This document shows, piece after piece, positions 8,312 to 19,249 of a stretch of 64,000 bases of DNA. The notes below the pieces were generated by a model that did not search any database, was not told where the DNA came from, and saw only the letters and a list, made by a program, of their open reading frames with translations. A program made the translations under genes and the position numbers. The first letter of the stretch is position 1, and each line of letters starts with the position of its first letter. The DNA comes from Sphingomonas hominis (lineage in GTDB: Bacteria > Pseudomonadota > Alphaproteobacteria > Sphingomonadales > Sphingomonadaceae): contig NZ_JABULH010000002.1 of NCBI RefSeq assembly GCF_013328205.1, positions 612,736 through 676,735 on the forward strand, read 5' to 3'.

Positions 8312-9246
8312 CCCAATCCCCGCATGTTCCCGTGCTGCTGGGCGAAGTGATCGCCGCGCTCGCGCCCGCACCCGGCGAGCGTCACGTCGACGCGACCTTT
8401 GGTGCCGGCGGCTATACCCGCGCGCTGCTGGCGGCGGGTGCGGAGGTGATCGCATTCGATCGCGATCCCGCAGCGATTGCTGCCGGTCGCGCGCTGGAGG
8501 CGGCCGAGCCGCGCCTCACTTTGGTAGCGGGCGATTTCTCCACAATGGAGCAAGCGCTGACGGAACTCGGCAAGTTGCCGGTCGATGGCGTCACGATGGA
8601 CATCGGCGTATCATCGATGCAGCTTGATCAGGCGGAGCGCGGCTTCTCGTTCCAGTCCGACGGTCCGCTCGACATGCGGATGAGCCAAGACGGACCGAGC
8701 GCGGCCGATTTCCTCAACACCGCCGACGAGGGGGAGATCGCCGACGTGCTCTACCGCTACGGCGACGAGCCCAAGTCGCGACGCGTCGCACGCTTCGTGG
8801 TGGCGGCGCGGCCGCTAACCACGACGGCGCAGTTCGCCAGCGTCGTGCGTCGCGCGCTCGGGCATCGTCCGCACGAGAAGAAGGATCCTGCGACGCGCGC
8901 GTTCCAGGCGGTGCGCATCCACGTCAACCGCGAGCTCGACGAACTGGCGGACGGGCTGTCCGCGGCCGAGCGCGTGCTGGCACCGGGCGGACGCTTGGCG
9001 GTGGTCAGTTTCCACAGCCTGGAGGATCGCATGGTGAAGCGCTTCCTGCGCGAGCGCGGCGGTGCCGCGCCGGCGGGGTCGCGCCACCTGCCGATGGCCG
9101 CGGCGGCAGCGCCGGCGGCGTTCGAGAATCTGTCCCGCGCGATCCGCGCGGGTGAGGCGGAGCTGGCGGCGAACCCGCGCGCGCGCTCCGCGACCCTTCG
9201 TGCCGCTCGGCGTAGCGCGGCATCTGTTCCTGTGTTGGAGGCGTAA
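8308..9246 (+). CDS. rsmH: 16S rRNA (cytosine(1402)-N(4))-methyltransferase
   Basis: RsmH (MraW) uses S-adenosylmethionine to methylate N4 of C1402 in the 16S rRNA decoding centre. The protein has 312 residues. It starts with [13 protein letters not shown], followed by the SAM loop [14 protein letters not shown], the FDRDPAA segment, the [24 protein letters not shown] stretch, the DMRM motif and [17 protein letters not shown] near the end. It starts at a GTG overlapping the mraZ stop, as is typical in this cluster. Confidence 0.96.
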   Translation: MTQSPHVPVLLGEVIAALAPAPGERHVDATFGAGGYTRALLAAGAEVIAFDRDPAAIAAGRALEAAEPRLTLVAGDFSTMEQALTELGKLPVDGVTMDIGVSSMQLDQAERGFSFQSDGPLDMRMSQDGPSAADFLNTADEGEIADVLYRYGDEPKSRRVARFVVAARPLTTTAQFASVVRRALGHRPHEKKDPATRAFQAVRIHVNRELDELADGLSAAERVLAPGGRLAVVSFHSLEDRMVKRFLRERGGAAPAGSRHLPMAAAAAPAAFENLSRAIRAGEAELAANPRARSATLRAARRSAASVPVLEA

Positions 9247-9247
9247 C

Positions 9248-9943
9248 GTGGTGGCATTGTACCGCTTGAAAGGGCTCGGGTGGCTGTCGAGCTGCGCGCT
9301 GGTCGCGATCGGCTTCTACCTCGTTTCCTCGCAGGTCGCCGCCGAGCGAAAGCGGTTGCAGATGATCGACGTCAAGATCGCGAGCGCGGAGCGCGATATT
9401 CGTGCGCTAGAGACCGAGTTCGACGTCCGCTCCAACCTGGCGCAGCTCGAGCGTTGGAACGGCAACACGCTGGCGCTGACCGTGCCCACCACGCGGCAGT
9501 TCGTGCGCGATCAGGTCGCGCTCGCCGGATTGTCGCCGCGCGACATGATGCCGCTGCACCCAGGCAGTGAAGGCGCGGTTCAGACTGCGTCGCTGATCGT
9601 ACCGTCCTCGCCGATGACGGTCGCGCCGCCCGCCGCCACGCCGGGCGCCGCGCCGACGATCGTCAAGGCGGTGATCACCAAGCCCGTGGCCGCACCGCGC
9701 TACGATGCGGTGAAGGTCGCGCACGTCGTGCCCGCAGGCCCTGCCGTCATCGCGCGTCCCGCGCCGGCGATCGCCACCGCGCGCGTGCTGATCCGCCAGG
9801 CGATCGCCAAGGCGGGCGAGCGTCCGCGCAGCCCCGACCGCAACGTCCGCTCGGTCGCGATGATCGACAATTCGCTGTTGAGCGCGGGCACGCTCGGCGA
9901 TCTCGCCAGCGGCGCACGCGCGGAACGGAACCGCTTGCGGTGA
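9248..9943 (+). CDS. ftsL: Cell division protein FtsL-like
   Basis: A small bitopic protein in the FtsL position between rsmH and ftsI. It has a short basic cytoplasmic tail, one transmembrane helix near residues 10-30 (WLSSCALVAIGFYLVSSQVA) and then a coiled-coil-like stretch (AAERKRLQMIDVKIASAERD, RALETEFDVRSNLAQLERWN). FtsL partners FtsQ and FtsB and helps activate FtsW-FtsI. At 231 residues it is much longer than enteric FtsL because of an Ala/Pro/Val-rich C-terminal tail. GTG 9248 has a GGAG about eight bases upstream. The assignment rests on position and topology because FtsL diverges quickly. Confidence 0.8.
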   Translation: MVALYRLKGLGWLSSCALVAIGFYLVSSQVAAERKRLQMIDVKIASAERDIRALETEFDVRSNLAQLERWNGNTLALTVPTTRQFVRDQVALAGLSPRDMMPLHPGSEGAVQTASLIVPSSPMTVAPPAATPGAAPTIVKAVITKPVAAPRYDAVKVAHVVPAGPAVIARPAPAIATARVLIRQAIAKAGERPRSPDRNVRSVAMIDNSLLSAGTLGDLASGARAERNRLR

Positions 9944-11655
9944 CCACGCTGGTCGCACGTCCGATCCGCCCCACCAAGAACGTCGATCAACGCCACGCCT
10001 TGGTCGCGACGCAGCACATGCGCCTGATGGTGCTGATGCTGTTGTTCGCGGCCGGGGTGTTCGCGGTCATTGTCCGCCTCGCGCTGCTCGGCATCCTGTC
10101 GAGCGGCGACGAGCATCTGTCCAACCGGCTGACCGCGCCGCGCGGCGACATCGTCGACCGCAACGGGCAGCAGCTCGCGCGCACGATCGACGCGTGGACG
10201 ATCGCGGTTCACCCGCGCAAGCTGATCGGCGACCCGAGCGAGATCGCGCAGCGCCTGGCCGACCTGATGCCCGATCGCGGCAACCAGGCGTGGTTCTACG
10301 CGCAGCTCACCAAATCATCGAGCTTCGCCTATCTCAATCGCCGCGCGAGCCCGGCGCTGGTCGAGGCGGTGAATGCGATCGGCGAACCCGGCATCGTGTT
10401 CGAGCGTGAGACGCAGCGGCTGTACCCGCAGAGCTCTCTCGCCGCGCACGTGCTGGGCTTCATCAGCAACGGCACCGGCATGAGCGGGATCGAGCGCGCG
10501 CTGAACGATCGGCTCACCAACCCTGCGACGCAGAACCAGCCGGTCGCGCTGTCGATCGACACGCGCGCGCAGGCAGCGATGGAGAGCGAACTCGGTCGCG
10601 CGATGACGACCTTCTCCGCGCGCGGCGGCGGCGGCATCGTGCTCGACGTGGCGACCGGCGAGGTGATCGCGATGGTGTCGCTGCCGACGTTCAACCCCAA
10701 CCGGGTCGGACGCGCCGGGCTCGACCAGTTGCGCAACGTGACGACGCAGAGCGTGTACGAGCTCGGTTCGACCTTCAAGCCGATCACCATGGCGACCGCG
10801 ATCGACAACGGCGTCGTCACCTCGATGCAGCGCCGCTTCGACGCGACGCACCCATTGCAGGTCGGCCGCTTCACAATTCACGACGAGCGCGGCGATCCGA
10901 AGCGCTGGCTCAACATGGCGGAAACGCTAATATATTCCTCCAACGTCGCCACCGCGCGCGTGGCGGACGAGGTCGGGCCGGCGCGGATGCAGGCGATGTT
11001 CAAGAAGCTTGGTTTCGACACGCCGCCCGATATCGAGTTGCGCGAGAAGGGCCGCCCGCTGCTGCCGAGCTATTGGGCGCGCACCACGACGATGACGACC
11101 GCCTATGGTCACGGCATCGCGGTGACGCCGCTGCACCTCGCCAGCGCTTATGCCGCACTCGTCAACGGCGGCACGTGGCGGCCGGCGACGCTGCTGAAGG
11201 TCGCGCCCGGCCATCAGGTCGCGGGGCGCCGCGTCATCAGCGAGCAGACCAGCGCGCGGATGCGGCAGATGCTGCGGTTGATCGTGATGCGCGGCACCGG
11301 GCGCAAGGGCGATGCGCCGGGCTACCGCGTCGGCGGCAAGACCGGCACCGCCGAGGCCGCGGTCGCAGGCGGATACGACCGGTCGCGCAACGTGGCGACC
11401 TTTGCCGCCGCCTTCCCGATGGATGCGCCGCGCTACGTCGTGGTCGCGATGCTCGACTCGCCGCTCGGCACCAAGGAAACCTATGGCTGGAAGACCGCGG
11501 CGTGGAACGCGGCACCCGTGGTTGGGCGCACGATCTCGCGGATCGGCGCGATGCTGGGCGTGACGCCCGACGACACGCGCGACGTTGACGTGTCGGACAT
11601 TCTGCCGACATTGTGGCAGGACCCCTCGCGCGCGCCGACGAGTGGCGGGCAGTGA
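9940..11655 (+). CDS. ftsI: Peptidoglycan D,D-transpeptidase FtsI (PBP3)
   Basis: Septal class B penicillin-binding protein of 571 residues. A transmembrane helix lies near residues 27-50 and the dimerisation segment TAPRGDIVDRNGQQLA near 65. The transpeptidase domain carries the active-site GSTFKPIT (SxxK), the SSN triad element and GGKTGTAEA (KTG). It cross-links peptidoglycan at the division septum with its glycosyltransferase partner FtsW. The gene starts at a GTG overlapping the ftsL stop. About 50 bases separate it from murE. Confidence 0.96.
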   Translation: MTTLVARPIRPTKNVDQRHALVATQHMRLMVLMLLFAAGVFAVIVRLALLGILSSGDEHLSNRLTAPRGDIVDRNGQQLARTIDAWTIAVHPRKLIGDPSEIAQRLADLMPDRGNQAWFYAQLTKSSSFAYLNRRASPALVEAVNAIGEPGIVFERETQRLYPQSSLAAHVLGFISNGTGMSGIERALNDRLTNPATQNQPVALSIDTRAQAAMESELGRAMTTFSARGGGGIVLDVATGEVIAMVSLPTFNPNRVGRAGLDQLRNVTTQSVYELGSTFKPITMATAIDNGVVTSMQRRFDATHPLQVGRFTIHDERGDPKRWLNMAETLIYSSNVATARVADEVGPARMQAMFKKLGFDTPPDIELREKGRPLLPSYWARTTTMTTAYGHGIAVTPLHLASAYAALVNGGTWRPATLLKVAPGHQVAGRRVISEQTSARMRQMLRLIVMRGTGRKGDAPGYRVGGKTGTAEAAVAGGYDRSRNVATFAAAFPMDAPRYVVVAMLDSPLGTKETYGWKTAAWNAAPVVGRTISRIGAMLGVTPDDTRDVDVSDILPTLWQDPSRAPTSGGQ

Positions 11656-11706
11656 AGGCGGGAGCCGCGGGTTGTACGGAGTTGAACGATTGAAGGGGCA
11701 GGGCGA

Positions 11707-13134
11707 ATGAAATTGTCGGCCCTGACCGATACGGCCGGCGCGGCAGGTGACGCAACCGTCACCGGTTTCGCGATCGACCATCGCAAAGTCGCGCCCGGTA
11801 CGATCTTCGGCGCGTTCGAGGGCGCGCGCGTGAACGGCGAGGACTTCATCCCCGCCGCCATCGAGGCTGGCGCGATCGCGGTCGTCGCGCGGCCCGAGGC
11901 GCGGGTCGAGGGCGCGCTCCACATCGCCGACCATTCACCGCGCGAGTATTTCGCGAAGCTCGCCGCGCGTTTCTTCGCGCCGTTTCCGCCGGTGACGGTC
12001 GCGGTGACCGGCACCAACGGCAAGACTTCGTGCGTCGAGATGACGCGGCAATTGTGGCGCATGGCAGGGCATCACGCCGCCTCGGTCGGGACGCTGGGCG
12101 TCACCACCGCGGACGAGCGCGTCCTGACGGGGCTGACCACGCCCGACGTGGTCACCTTCTTGTCGAACGTCGCCGGGCTGGCGCGCGAGGGCGTGACGCA
12201 CCTGTCGTTCGAGGCGTCGAGCCACGGGCTCAGCCAGTATCGCACCGAGGGACTGCGTGTGGCCGCGGCGGCATTCAGCAATCTCAGCCGCGACCATCTC
12301 GATTACCACGGCGACATGGCAGCCTATTTCACCGCCAAGCTGCGGCTGTTCTCCGAAGTGCTCGCCGACGATGGCACCGCGGTCGTTTGGGCCGACGATC
12401 CGCAGTCCGAGCGCGTGATCGACCTCGCGCGCGAGCGCGGCAACCGGGTGATGACGGTAGGCGAGCACGGCGACGACCTGCGCCTCGTTGCACGCACGCC
12501 GACCTTGCTCGGGCAAGGGCTGGTGATCGCCACTGCCGACGGAACCGAGCACCGCGTCAACCTGCCGCTGATCGGCGGATATCAGGCGGCGAATGCGCTG
12601 CTGTCGGCGGCGCTGGTCATCGCGACGGGCGGCGACGCGGCGGCGACGCTTGGCGGGCTCGCGCGGTTGCAGCCGGTGCGCGGCCGGTTGGAGCGCGCGG
12701 CGATCGCCACGTCCGGCGCACCGATCTACGTCGATTACGCGCACACCCCCGACGCGCTCGAGGCGGCCATTGCGGCGCTGCGCCCGCACGTCACCGGGCG
12801 GCTGATCCTCGTCTTCGGCGCCGGCGGCGACCGCGATCAGGGTAAGCGCGCGCCGATGGGCAAGGTCGCGGCCGCGCAAGCCGATGTGGTGATCGTCACC
12901 GACGACAATCCGCGCGGCGAGGATGCGGCGGCAATCCGCCGTGACGTGCTGGAGGGTGTGCCGGACGCCACCGAGATCGGCGATCGTCGCGCCGCGATCG
13001 CGCACGCGGTGGAGCTCGCGCGGCCTGAGGACATCGTGCTGGTCGCGGGCAAGGGGCACGAGCAGGGACAAATCGTCGGTGACATGGTGCTGCCGTTCGA
13101 CGATGTGGCGGTCGCGCGCGAGGTGGCCGCGTGA
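11707..13134 (+). CDS. murE: UDP-MurNAc-L-Ala-D-Glu:meso-diaminopimelate ligase
   Basis: Cytoplasmic ATP-dependent ligase that adds the third residue of the stem peptide; 475 residues. Seen are the Mur N-domain, the P-loop VAVTGTNGKTSCVEM near residue 100, the YVDYAHTPDALE motif, FGAGGDRDQGKR and DDNPRGED. The DNPR tetrad is the known determinant for meso-diaminopimelate, so the wall is expected to be of the A1-gamma type. The end contains LVAGKGHEQGQ. It overlaps murF by four bases. Confidence 0.97.
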   Translation: MKLSALTDTAGAAGDATVTGFAIDHRKVAPGTIFGAFEGARVNGEDFIPAAIEAGAIAVVARPEARVEGALHIADHSPREYFAKLAARFFAPFPPVTVAVTGTNGKTSCVEMTRQLWRMAGHHAASVGTLGVTTADERVLTGLTTPDVVTFLSNVAGLAREGVTHLSFEASSHGLSQYRTEGLRVAAAAFSNLSRDHLDYHGDMAAYFTAKLRLFSEVLADDGTAVVWADDPQSERVIDLARERGNRVMTVGEHGDDLRLVARTPTLLGQGLVIATADGTEHRVNLPLIGGYQAANALLSAALVIATGGDAAATLGGLARLQPVRGRLERAAIATSGAPIYVDYAHTPDALEAAIAALRPHVTGRLILVFGAGGDRDQGKRAPMGKVAAAQADVVIVTDDNPRGEDAAAIRRDVLEGVPDATEIGDRRAAIAHAVELARPEDIVLVAGKGHEQGQIVGDMVLPFDDVAVAREVAA

Positions 13135-14513
13135 GCCTGTGGACCGCCGCCGAGATAGCCGCCGCGACGGACGGCCGCGCCAGCGCCGACTTTGCGGTTG
13201 AGGGCGTCGCGTTCGATTCGCGTGAGGTGGGGCCAAATGACCTGTTCGTCGCCCTGACCGGCGAGACGACCGACGGTCATCGCTTCCTCGATGGCGCGTT
13301 CGCGCAGGGCGCGGCAGGTGCGCTCGTCTCGCGTGCGGGGAAGCATCCTTCGGTCGAGGTGTCGGACACCTTCACGGCGCTCGAAGACCTCGGCCGCGCC
13401 GCGCGCGCGCGCACGTCGGCCAAGGTGATCGGCGTCACCGGCTCGGTCGGCAAGACCTCGACCAAGGAGGCGTTGTTCGCCGCGCTTGATCGCTCGCCGT
13501 CGGTCAGCGCGCACCGCTCGGTCAAGAGCTACAACAATCACACCGGCGTGCCCTTGAGCCTCGCGCGGATGCCGCGCGAAAGCGATTATGCGGTGCTCGA
13601 GATGGGGATGAACCATCCGGGCGAACTCGCGCATCTGACGACGCTGGTGCGCCCGCACGTCGCGCTCGTCACCGCGATCGCACCCGCGCATACCGAATTC
13701 TTCCCGCACGAGGCCGCGATCGCCGACGCGAAAGGCGAGATATTTGGCGGGTTGGAGCCGGGCGGGGTCGCGATCGTGCCGTATGACAGCCCGCACCGCG
13801 ACCGCCTGATCGCCGCAGCCGAACCTCATGCGTCGCGGATCGTCACCTTCGGGCTCGACCGCGCCGCGGACGTCCACGCGCTGGAGATGGCGCGCGCGAG
13901 CCACGGCGGCACCTTTGTTACCGCACGCGTCGGCGCGCACGAACTGAGCCTGACCGTGTCGCAGCCGGGCGCACACTGGGTCTCGAACGCGTTAGCGGTG
14001 CTGGCCGCGGTCGACGCGGTCGGCGGCGACCTGGCGCTAGCCGGGCTGGCGCTGGCGGAACTCGGCGGGCTCGCCGGGCGCGGCGCGCGGATCGAGATCG
14101 CGGCGGGCGACGGCACCGCGCTGCTGATCGACGAGAGCTACAACGCCAACCCCGCCTCCGTTGCGGCGACACTGGCGGTGCTGGGCGATCAGCCGGGGCG
14201 TCACGTAGCGGTGCTGGGCGAGATGCGCGAGCTTGGCGACAAGGGCGCCGACTATCACGCCGGGCTCGCCCCCGCGGTGCTCGCCGCGCGCGTCGAAGCG
14301 GCCGTGCTGGTCGGCGAAGCGATGAGCGCGCTGGCGCAAGCGCTTGAGGGACAGGTCGATTTCGTCCATGTGCCCGACGCCGCAACGGCACTGGAACAAG
14401 CGCGACGCCTGATCGCGCCCGGTGACGCGGTGCTCGTGAAAGGATCGAACGGGGTCGGACTGTCGCGCGTCGTCGCGGGGCTCGTCGGCCCCATGCCCGG
14501 CGGGAAGAGTTAA
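13131..14513 (+). CDS. murF: UDP-MurNAc-tripeptide:D-alanyl-D-alanine ligase
   Basis: Adds the D-Ala-D-Ala made by Ddl to the UDP-MurNAc-tripeptide; 460 residues. The N-domain has VAFDSREVGPNDLFVAL. The ATP loop is VIGVTGSVGKTSTKEAL, followed by KSYNNHTGVPLSLARMP, VLEMGMNHPGEL and the C-domain start LIDESYNANPASVAATL. It begins at a GTG overlapping murE, and its stop is directly followed by the mraY start. Confidence 0.97.
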   Translation: MSLWTAAEIAAATDGRASADFAVEGVAFDSREVGPNDLFVALTGETTDGHRFLDGAFAQGAAGALVSRAGKHPSVEVSDTFTALEDLGRAARARTSAKVIGVTGSVGKTSTKEALFAALDRSPSVSAHRSVKSYNNHTGVPLSLARMPRESDYAVLEMGMNHPGELAHLTTLVRPHVALVTAIAPAHTEFFPHEAAIADAKGEIFGGLEPGGVAIVPYDSPHRDRLIAAAEPHASRIVTFGLDRAADVHALEMARASHGGTFVTARVGAHELSLTVSQPGAHWVSNALAVLAAVDAVGGDLALAGLALAELGGLAGRGARIEIAAGDGTALLIDESYNANPASVAATLAVLGDQPGRHVAVLGEMRELGDKGADYHAGLAPAVLAARVEAAVLVGEAMSALAQALEGQVDFVHVPDAATALEQARRLIAPGDAVLVKGSNGVGLSRVVAGLVGPMPGGKS

Positions 14514-15584
14514 GTGCTGTACTGGATTGCCGAGCAGCTGGGGTTCCCGGGCGCGCTCAACCTCATTCGCTATCTCTCGTTTCGTGCCGGTGCCGCCGTC
14601 GCAACCGCGCTGCTGATCGGGCTGGTCATTGGACCCAAGTTCATCGGCTGGCTGCGCGTGCGCCAGGGCAAGGGTCAGCCGATCCGCGCCGACGGCCCGC
14701 AGACCCACCTGGCCAAGCGAGGCACCCCGACGATGGGCGGGCTGATGATCCTGACCAGCATGTCGCTGTCGGTGCTGCTGTGGATGGATTTCCGCAACCC
14801 GTTCGTTTGGGCATGCGCGTTCGTGACCTTGGGCTTCGGCGCGATCGGTTTCCTCGACGATTACGACAAGGTGCGAAAGGCGAGCACTGCCGGCGTGCCC
14901 GGTCGTGTGCGGCTGTTGCTGGAGTTCGCCATTGCCGGCGTCGCAGCGTGGATCATCATGCAGGAGAATGGCGCCGCGCTCTACCTGCCGTTCACCAACC
15001 GCTACTACGTTGAACTGGGTTACTTCTACCCGCTATTCGCCGCCTTCGTGATCGTGTCGTTCGGCAATGCGGTGAACCTGACCGATGGACTGGACGGGCT
15101 GGCGACGATGCCGGTCATCATCGCCTCGGTCGCGTTCATGGTGATCGTGTATCTGGCGGGCAACGTGAAGTTCGCCGACTATCTCGGCATCCCGCACGTG
15201 CCGCGCGCGGGCGACCTCGCGATCTTCTGCGGCGCGGTGGTGGGGGCGGGGCTCGCGTTCCTGTGGTACAATGCGCCGCCCGCCGCCGTCTTCATGGGCG
15301 ATACCGGCAGTCTTGCACTCGGCGGCGCGCTAGGCACGATGGCGGTGGTCGCGCACCACGAGATCGTACTCGGCATCATCGGCGGGCTGTTTGTGGTCGA
15401 GGCGCTGAGCGTCATCATCCAGGTGCTGGTGTACAAGCGCACCGGCAAGCGCGTGTTCCGTATGGCGCCGATCCACCATCATTTCGAGCAGCTCGGCTGG
15501 AGCGAGCCAACGGTCGTGATCCGGTTTTGGATCATTAGCCTCGTGCTGGCGCTCGCCGGTCTGTCGACGCTGAAGCTCAGATGA
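14514..15584 (+). CDS. mraY: Phospho-N-acetylmuramoyl-pentapeptide-transferase
   Basis: Integral membrane enzyme of 356 residues that moves phospho-MurNAc-pentapeptide onto undecaprenyl phosphate, giving lipid I. Family motifs are [28 protein letters not shown] (the DDY aspartates), [33 protein letters not shown] and [15 protein letters not shown]. About ten hydrophobic segments are visible. GTG start, with no gap after murF. Confidence 0.97.
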   Translation: MLYWIAEQLGFPGALNLIRYLSFRAGAAVATALLIGLVIGPKFIGWLRVRQGKGQPIRADGPQTHLAKRGTPTMGGLMILTSMSLSVLLWMDFRNPFVWACAFVTLGFGAIGFLDDYDKVRKASTAGVPGRVRLLLEFAIAGVAAWIIMQENGAALYLPFTNRYYVELGYFYPLFAAFVIVSFGNAVNLTDGLDGLATMPVIIASVAFMVIVYLAGNVKFADYLGIPHVPRAGDLAIFCGAVVGAGLAFLWYNAPPAAVFMGDTGSLALGGALGTMAVVAHHEIVLGIIGGLFVVEALSVIIQVLVYKRTGKRVFRMAPIHHHFEQLGWSEPTVVIRFWIISLVLALAGLSTLKLR

Positions 15585-16852
15585 TCACGGCACGCGCCTG
15601 GGCGGGGAAGCGCTACGCGGTGCTCGGGCTTGCGCGGTCGGGGGCGGCAACGGTGCGTGCGCTGTTGGCGGCGGGTGCCGAGGTGGTGGCGTGGGATGGT
15701 GACGCGACGAAGCGCGAAGGCTTCGACGGAGCGCGGATCGCCGACTTGGATACGGTCGACCTTTCTAGCTTCGACGCGCTCGTGGTCTCGCCCGGCATAC
15801 CGCTCAACACGCACCCGCTCGCGGCCAAGGCGCGCATGGCGCGGGTGCCGATCATCGGCGACATCGAACTTTTCGCGCAGGCGCGGCCTGAGTTGCCGCG
15901 GCACAAGGTCGTCGGCATCACCGGCACCAACGGCAAGTCGACCACCACCGCGCTCATCCGTCACATCTGCGAGACGGGCGGGCTGCCGGTGCTAATGGGC
16001 GGCAACATTGGGCTGCCAATCCTGGCGCAGGAGTCGTTGCGCGAGGGGGGCGTCTACGTGCTGGAGCTGTCGAGCTACCAGATTGACCTGACGCAAACGC
16101 TCAATTGCGAAGTCGCGGTGCTGCTGAACGTCACGCCCGACCACCTCGACCGCTATGACGGGTTCGAGGCCTACGCCACGTCGAAGGCGCGATTGTTCGC
16201 GATGCAGTCGGCACGGCAGGTCGCCGTCGTTGGCACCGGCGAGGAGGCATCGGCGCGCATCGCCGCAACGCTGGGCAAGCGTGCGATCCGCATCGGCGAC
16301 AACGGCCTCGACCAGTCCGGCTGGCCTGCACTCCAAGGCCCGCACAATGCGCAGAACGCTGCCGCCGCGATCGCCACCGCGCGGGCGCTCGGCATCGCGG
16401 AGGACGCGATCGAGCAGGCGCTCGCCAGCTTCACCGGCCTGCCGCACCGCATGGAGCGCGTCGCCACGCTCGGCGGCGTGACCTGGTACGATGACAGCAA
16501 GGCGACCAATCCGGAGAGCACCGCGCCGGCGCTCGCCGCTTTCCCGCGCGTCCACTGGATCGTCGGGGGGCGCGCGAAGGGCGACGATCTCGACGCCTGC
16601 CTGCCGCATCTTAGCCACGTGGCGCGCGCTTACACGATCGGTGAGGCGGGGCCGCGCTTCGCCGACGTCCTGCGCCTGCACGTGCCGGTTGCCGAGGTCG
16701 AGACGCTGGAGCGTGCGGTGAAGCTTGCCGCACAGGAGGCAGTGCGCGGCGAGGTGGTGCTGTTGTCGCCCGCCGCGGCCTCGTTCGACCAGTTCCGCGA
16801 TTACGAACATCGCGGCCGCGCCTTCCGCGAAGCGGTCGAGGCGCTGGCATGA
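15581..16852 (+). CDS. murD: UDP-MurNAc-L-alanine:D-glutamate ligase
   Basis: Adds D-Glu to UDP-MurNAc-L-Ala; 423 residues. It begins with a Rossmann-like [17 protein letters not shown], followed by [14 protein letters not shown], the P-loop [46 protein letters not shown] and [19 protein letters not shown]. The ATG overlaps the mraY stop. ftsW starts about 40 bases after its end, the largest gap inside this part of the cluster. Confidence 0.97.
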   Translation: MITARAWAGKRYAVLGLARSGAATVRALLAAGAEVVAWDGDATKREGFDGARIADLDTVDLSSFDALVVSPGIPLNTHPLAAKARMARVPIIGDIELFAQARPELPRHKVVGITGTNGKSTTTALIRHICETGGLPVLMGGNIGLPILAQESLREGGVYVLELSSYQIDLTQTLNCEVAVLLNVTPDHLDRYDGFEAYATSKARLFAMQSARQVAVVGTGEEASARIAATLGKRAIRIGDNGLDQSGWPALQGPHNAQNAAAAIATARALGIAEDAIEQALASFTGLPHRMERVATLGGVTWYDDSKATNPESTAPALAAFPRVHWIVGGRAKGDDLDACLPHLSHVARAYTIGEAGPRFADVLRLHVPVAEVETLERAVKLAAQEAVRGEVVLLSPAAASFDQFRDYEHRGRAFREAVEALA

Positions 16853-16892
16853 GCGTGGCGCAGATCAGTGTGTATGGCGTAGGAACAGCAGC

Positions 16893-18107
16893 ATGAACGA
16901 CATGCAGGCGATCAAGCGAGGGCGCTTGCAGGGGCGCGGCGGGCGCGGCGATCCGTCGCCGCTCGGCACGTGGTTCTGGGACATCGACCGCGTGTTGCTG
17001 CTGCTCGCGCTGTTCCTGATCGCGATCGGGCTGATCGCGGTGGCTGCCGGGTCGCCCGCAACCGCGGTGCGCTACTCGGGTGAGCATCTGAAATTCACAC
17101 CGCTGCACTATTTCTGGCGTCAGGTGATCTGGGTGGCGGTTGCGTTGCCGGTGCTGTTCGGCGTGTCGATGCTGCCGGTCACGCTTGCCCGGCGCATGTC
17201 GCTGGTCGGGGCAGGGGTGTGCGTCGCGCTGCTGGCGCTCACCCCGATCGCGGGCGTGACCGTCAACGGTGCGCGACGCTGGATCGGCTTCGGCTTCGCG
17301 CAATTCCAGCCGTCCGAGTTCCTCAAACCTTTTTTCGTCGTGACCATCGCCTATCTGCTGTCGTTGAAGGCACGTGACGAGGAACTGCCCGCCACCATCA
17401 TCACCGCCGGCATCACCGGCGCGATCGCGGTGCTGCTGATGCTACAGCCCGATTTCGGGCAAACGATTATCTTCTGCTCGATCTGGCTCGCGCTGATCAT
17501 CATCGCGGGCACGCCGACGCGGACAATTGTCGGATTGCTGGCGCTAGTGCCGGTCGGGCTCGTTGCGGCCTATGTCTTCTACGGCACTGCGCGAAATCGC
17601 ATCGACGCGTTCCTGTTCCCCGGTATCGAGGGCGAGGGCGCGAGCGACCATTTCCAGACCAACGCCGCGCACAACACGCTGACCGCCGGCGGCTGGTTCG
17701 GCACCGGTCCCGGCGGCGGCAGCGCGAAGTTCGGGCTGCCTGAGGCGCATACCGATTACATTTTCTCGGTCATCGGCGAAGAATTCGGGCTGATCGCGTG
17801 CATGATCGTGGCGCTCGTCTTTCTCGCGATCGTCGTGCGCGTGTTCGTCAAGCTGCTGGACGAGCAGGACAGTTTCAAGCTGCTGGCGGGCTCCGGCCTA
17901 GCGGTGCAATTTGGTGCGCAGGCGCTCGTCTCGATGGCGGTCAACACCGGGCTCGCGCCGTCAAAGGGCATGACGCTGCCGTTCATCAGCTACGGCGGGT
18001 CGTCGATGGTCGCGCTGTCGATCGGGATGGGCTTGCTCCTGGCGTTCACCCGGCGCAACCCGTTCCTGATGCGTAGTCCCTACATCAACCGCTGGAGTGC
18101 CGCATGA
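16893..18107 (+). CDS. ftsW: Septal peptidoglycan glycosyltransferase FtsW
   Basis: SEDS-family polymerase that acts with FtsI at the septum; 404 residues and about ten membrane helices. Motifs include GVTVNGARRWIGFGFAQFQPSEFLKPF, the conserved LQPDFGQTIIF, FFQTNAAHNT-like DHFQTNAAHNTLTAGGW, GLPEAHTDYIFSVIGEEFGL and the end PFISYGGSSMVALSIGMGLL. I start it at ATG 16893 with an AGGA eight bases upstream; the open frame extends upstream inside murD out of frame. Confidence 0.96.
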   Translation: MNDMQAIKRGRLQGRGGRGDPSPLGTWFWDIDRVLLLLALFLIAIGLIAVAAGSPATAVRYSGEHLKFTPLHYFWRQVIWVAVALPVLFGVSMLPVTLARRMSLVGAGVCVALLALTPIAGVTVNGARRWIGFGFAQFQPSEFLKPFFVVTIAYLLSLKARDEELPATIITAGITGAIAVLLMLQPDFGQTIIFCSIWLALIIIAGTPTRTIVGLLALVPVGLVAAYVFYGTARNRIDAFLFPGIEGEGASDHFQTNAAHNTLTAGGWFGTGPGGGSAKFGLPEAHTDYIFSVIGEEFGLIACMIVALVFLAIVVRVFVKLLDEQDSFKLLAGSGLAVQFGAQALVSMAVNTGLAPSKGMTLPFISYGGSSMVALSIGMGLLLAFTRRNPFLMRSPYINRWSAA

Positions 18108-19249
18108 CGCGCGCGCGTTCCTTCGTCCTTGCGGCTGGCGGCACCGGCGGCCACATGGTTCCCGCCGCCGCACTCGCCGCCGAGTTGAAGCGCCGCGGCC
18201 ACCGCGTCGCGTTGGTCAGCGACGCGCGCGGCGTGCGCTTTCCCGGATTGTTCGACGGGGTGGAGACGCACGTCATCCCCGCGGGCCGCTTCGCCGGCGG
18301 ACCGATCGGCTGGGCGAAGGCGGCGCAGCAGATGGTCGAGGGCCGCCGCACCGCGCGCGACCTCTACCGTTCGTTGAAGCCAGCCGCGGTGGTCGGGTTC
18401 GGCGGCTATCCCGCTTTCCCCGCGCTCTCCGCTGCCTTCGCGGCCGGCATCCCGACCTCGGTGCACGAGCAGAACGCCGTGCTCGGCCGCGTCAACCGCC
18501 TGGTCGCGCGCCGCGTCGACGCGATCGCGACCAGCTATCCCAACACCGAGCGGTTGAAGCCTGCTTATGCTGGCAAGGTTCAGCTCGTCGGCAATCCGGT
18601 GCGCGAGGCGGTGCTGAACTTGCGCAGCCGCCCATACCCGTTGCTGGAGGAGGACGGTATCTTCCGCGTGCTCGTGACCGGCGGCAGCCAGGGCGCGAGC
18701 GTGCTGAGCCAGGTCGTGCCCGACGGCCTCGCGATGCTGCCGGTCGCCTTCCGCCGCCGGTTGCAGGTGACGCATCAGGCGCGCATCGAGGACATCGACG
18801 CCGCGCGCGAGAAATATGCGAGCCTTGAGATCGCCGCCGACCTTGCAACCTATCTGCCCGACATGCCCGAGCAGCTCGCCTGGGCGCACCTCGTCATCGC
18901 GCGCGCGGGCGCGTCGACCATCGCCGAGCTGACCGCCGCGGGACGCCCTGCAATCCTCGTGCCGCTGCCGGGTGCGACCGACGATCACCAGACCGCCAAC
19001 GCGCGCGCGATCACCGAAGCGGGCGGCGCGCGCACGATCCCGCAACCGCAGTTCACCCCGACCGAGCTCGCCAAGCAGATGCAGAAGCTCGGGCTCGATC
19101 CTGCCGCGCTGGAGAATGCCGCCGGTCGCGCGCGCGCCTGCGGGATGCCCGACGCGGTCAGCGACCTCGCTGATCTGGTCGAGAGCCTCGATGCGCCGCC
19201 CGCGCCGGTCCACGTCGGGCGGGTGCAGCAGAAGGAAGCGTTTGCGTGA
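18104..19249 (+). CDS. murG: UDP-GlcNAc:lipid I N-acetylglucosaminyltransferase MurG
   Basis: Membrane-associated GT-B glycosyltransferase that turns lipid I into lipid II; 381 residues. Signature loops are [56 protein letters not shown] and [20 protein letters not shown]. The ATG overlaps the ftsW stop by four bases and its end overlaps murC. Confidence 0.97.
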   Translation: MTRARSFVLAAGGTGGHMVPAAALAAELKRRGHRVALVSDARGVRFPGLFDGVETHVIPAGRFAGGPIGWAKAAQQMVEGRRTARDLYRSLKPAAVVGFGGYPAFPALSAAFAAGIPTSVHEQNAVLGRVNRLVARRVDAIATSYPNTERLKPAYAGKVQLVGNPVREAVLNLRSRPYPLLEEDGIFRVLVTGGSQGASVLSQVVPDGLAMLPVAFRRRLQVTHQARIEDIDAAREKYASLEIAADLATYLPDMPEQLAWAHLVIARAGASTIAELTAAGRPAILVPLPGATDDHQTANARAITEAGGARTIPQPQFTPTELAKQMQKLGLDPAALENAAGRARACGMPDAVSDLADLVESLDAPPAPVHVGRVQQKEAFA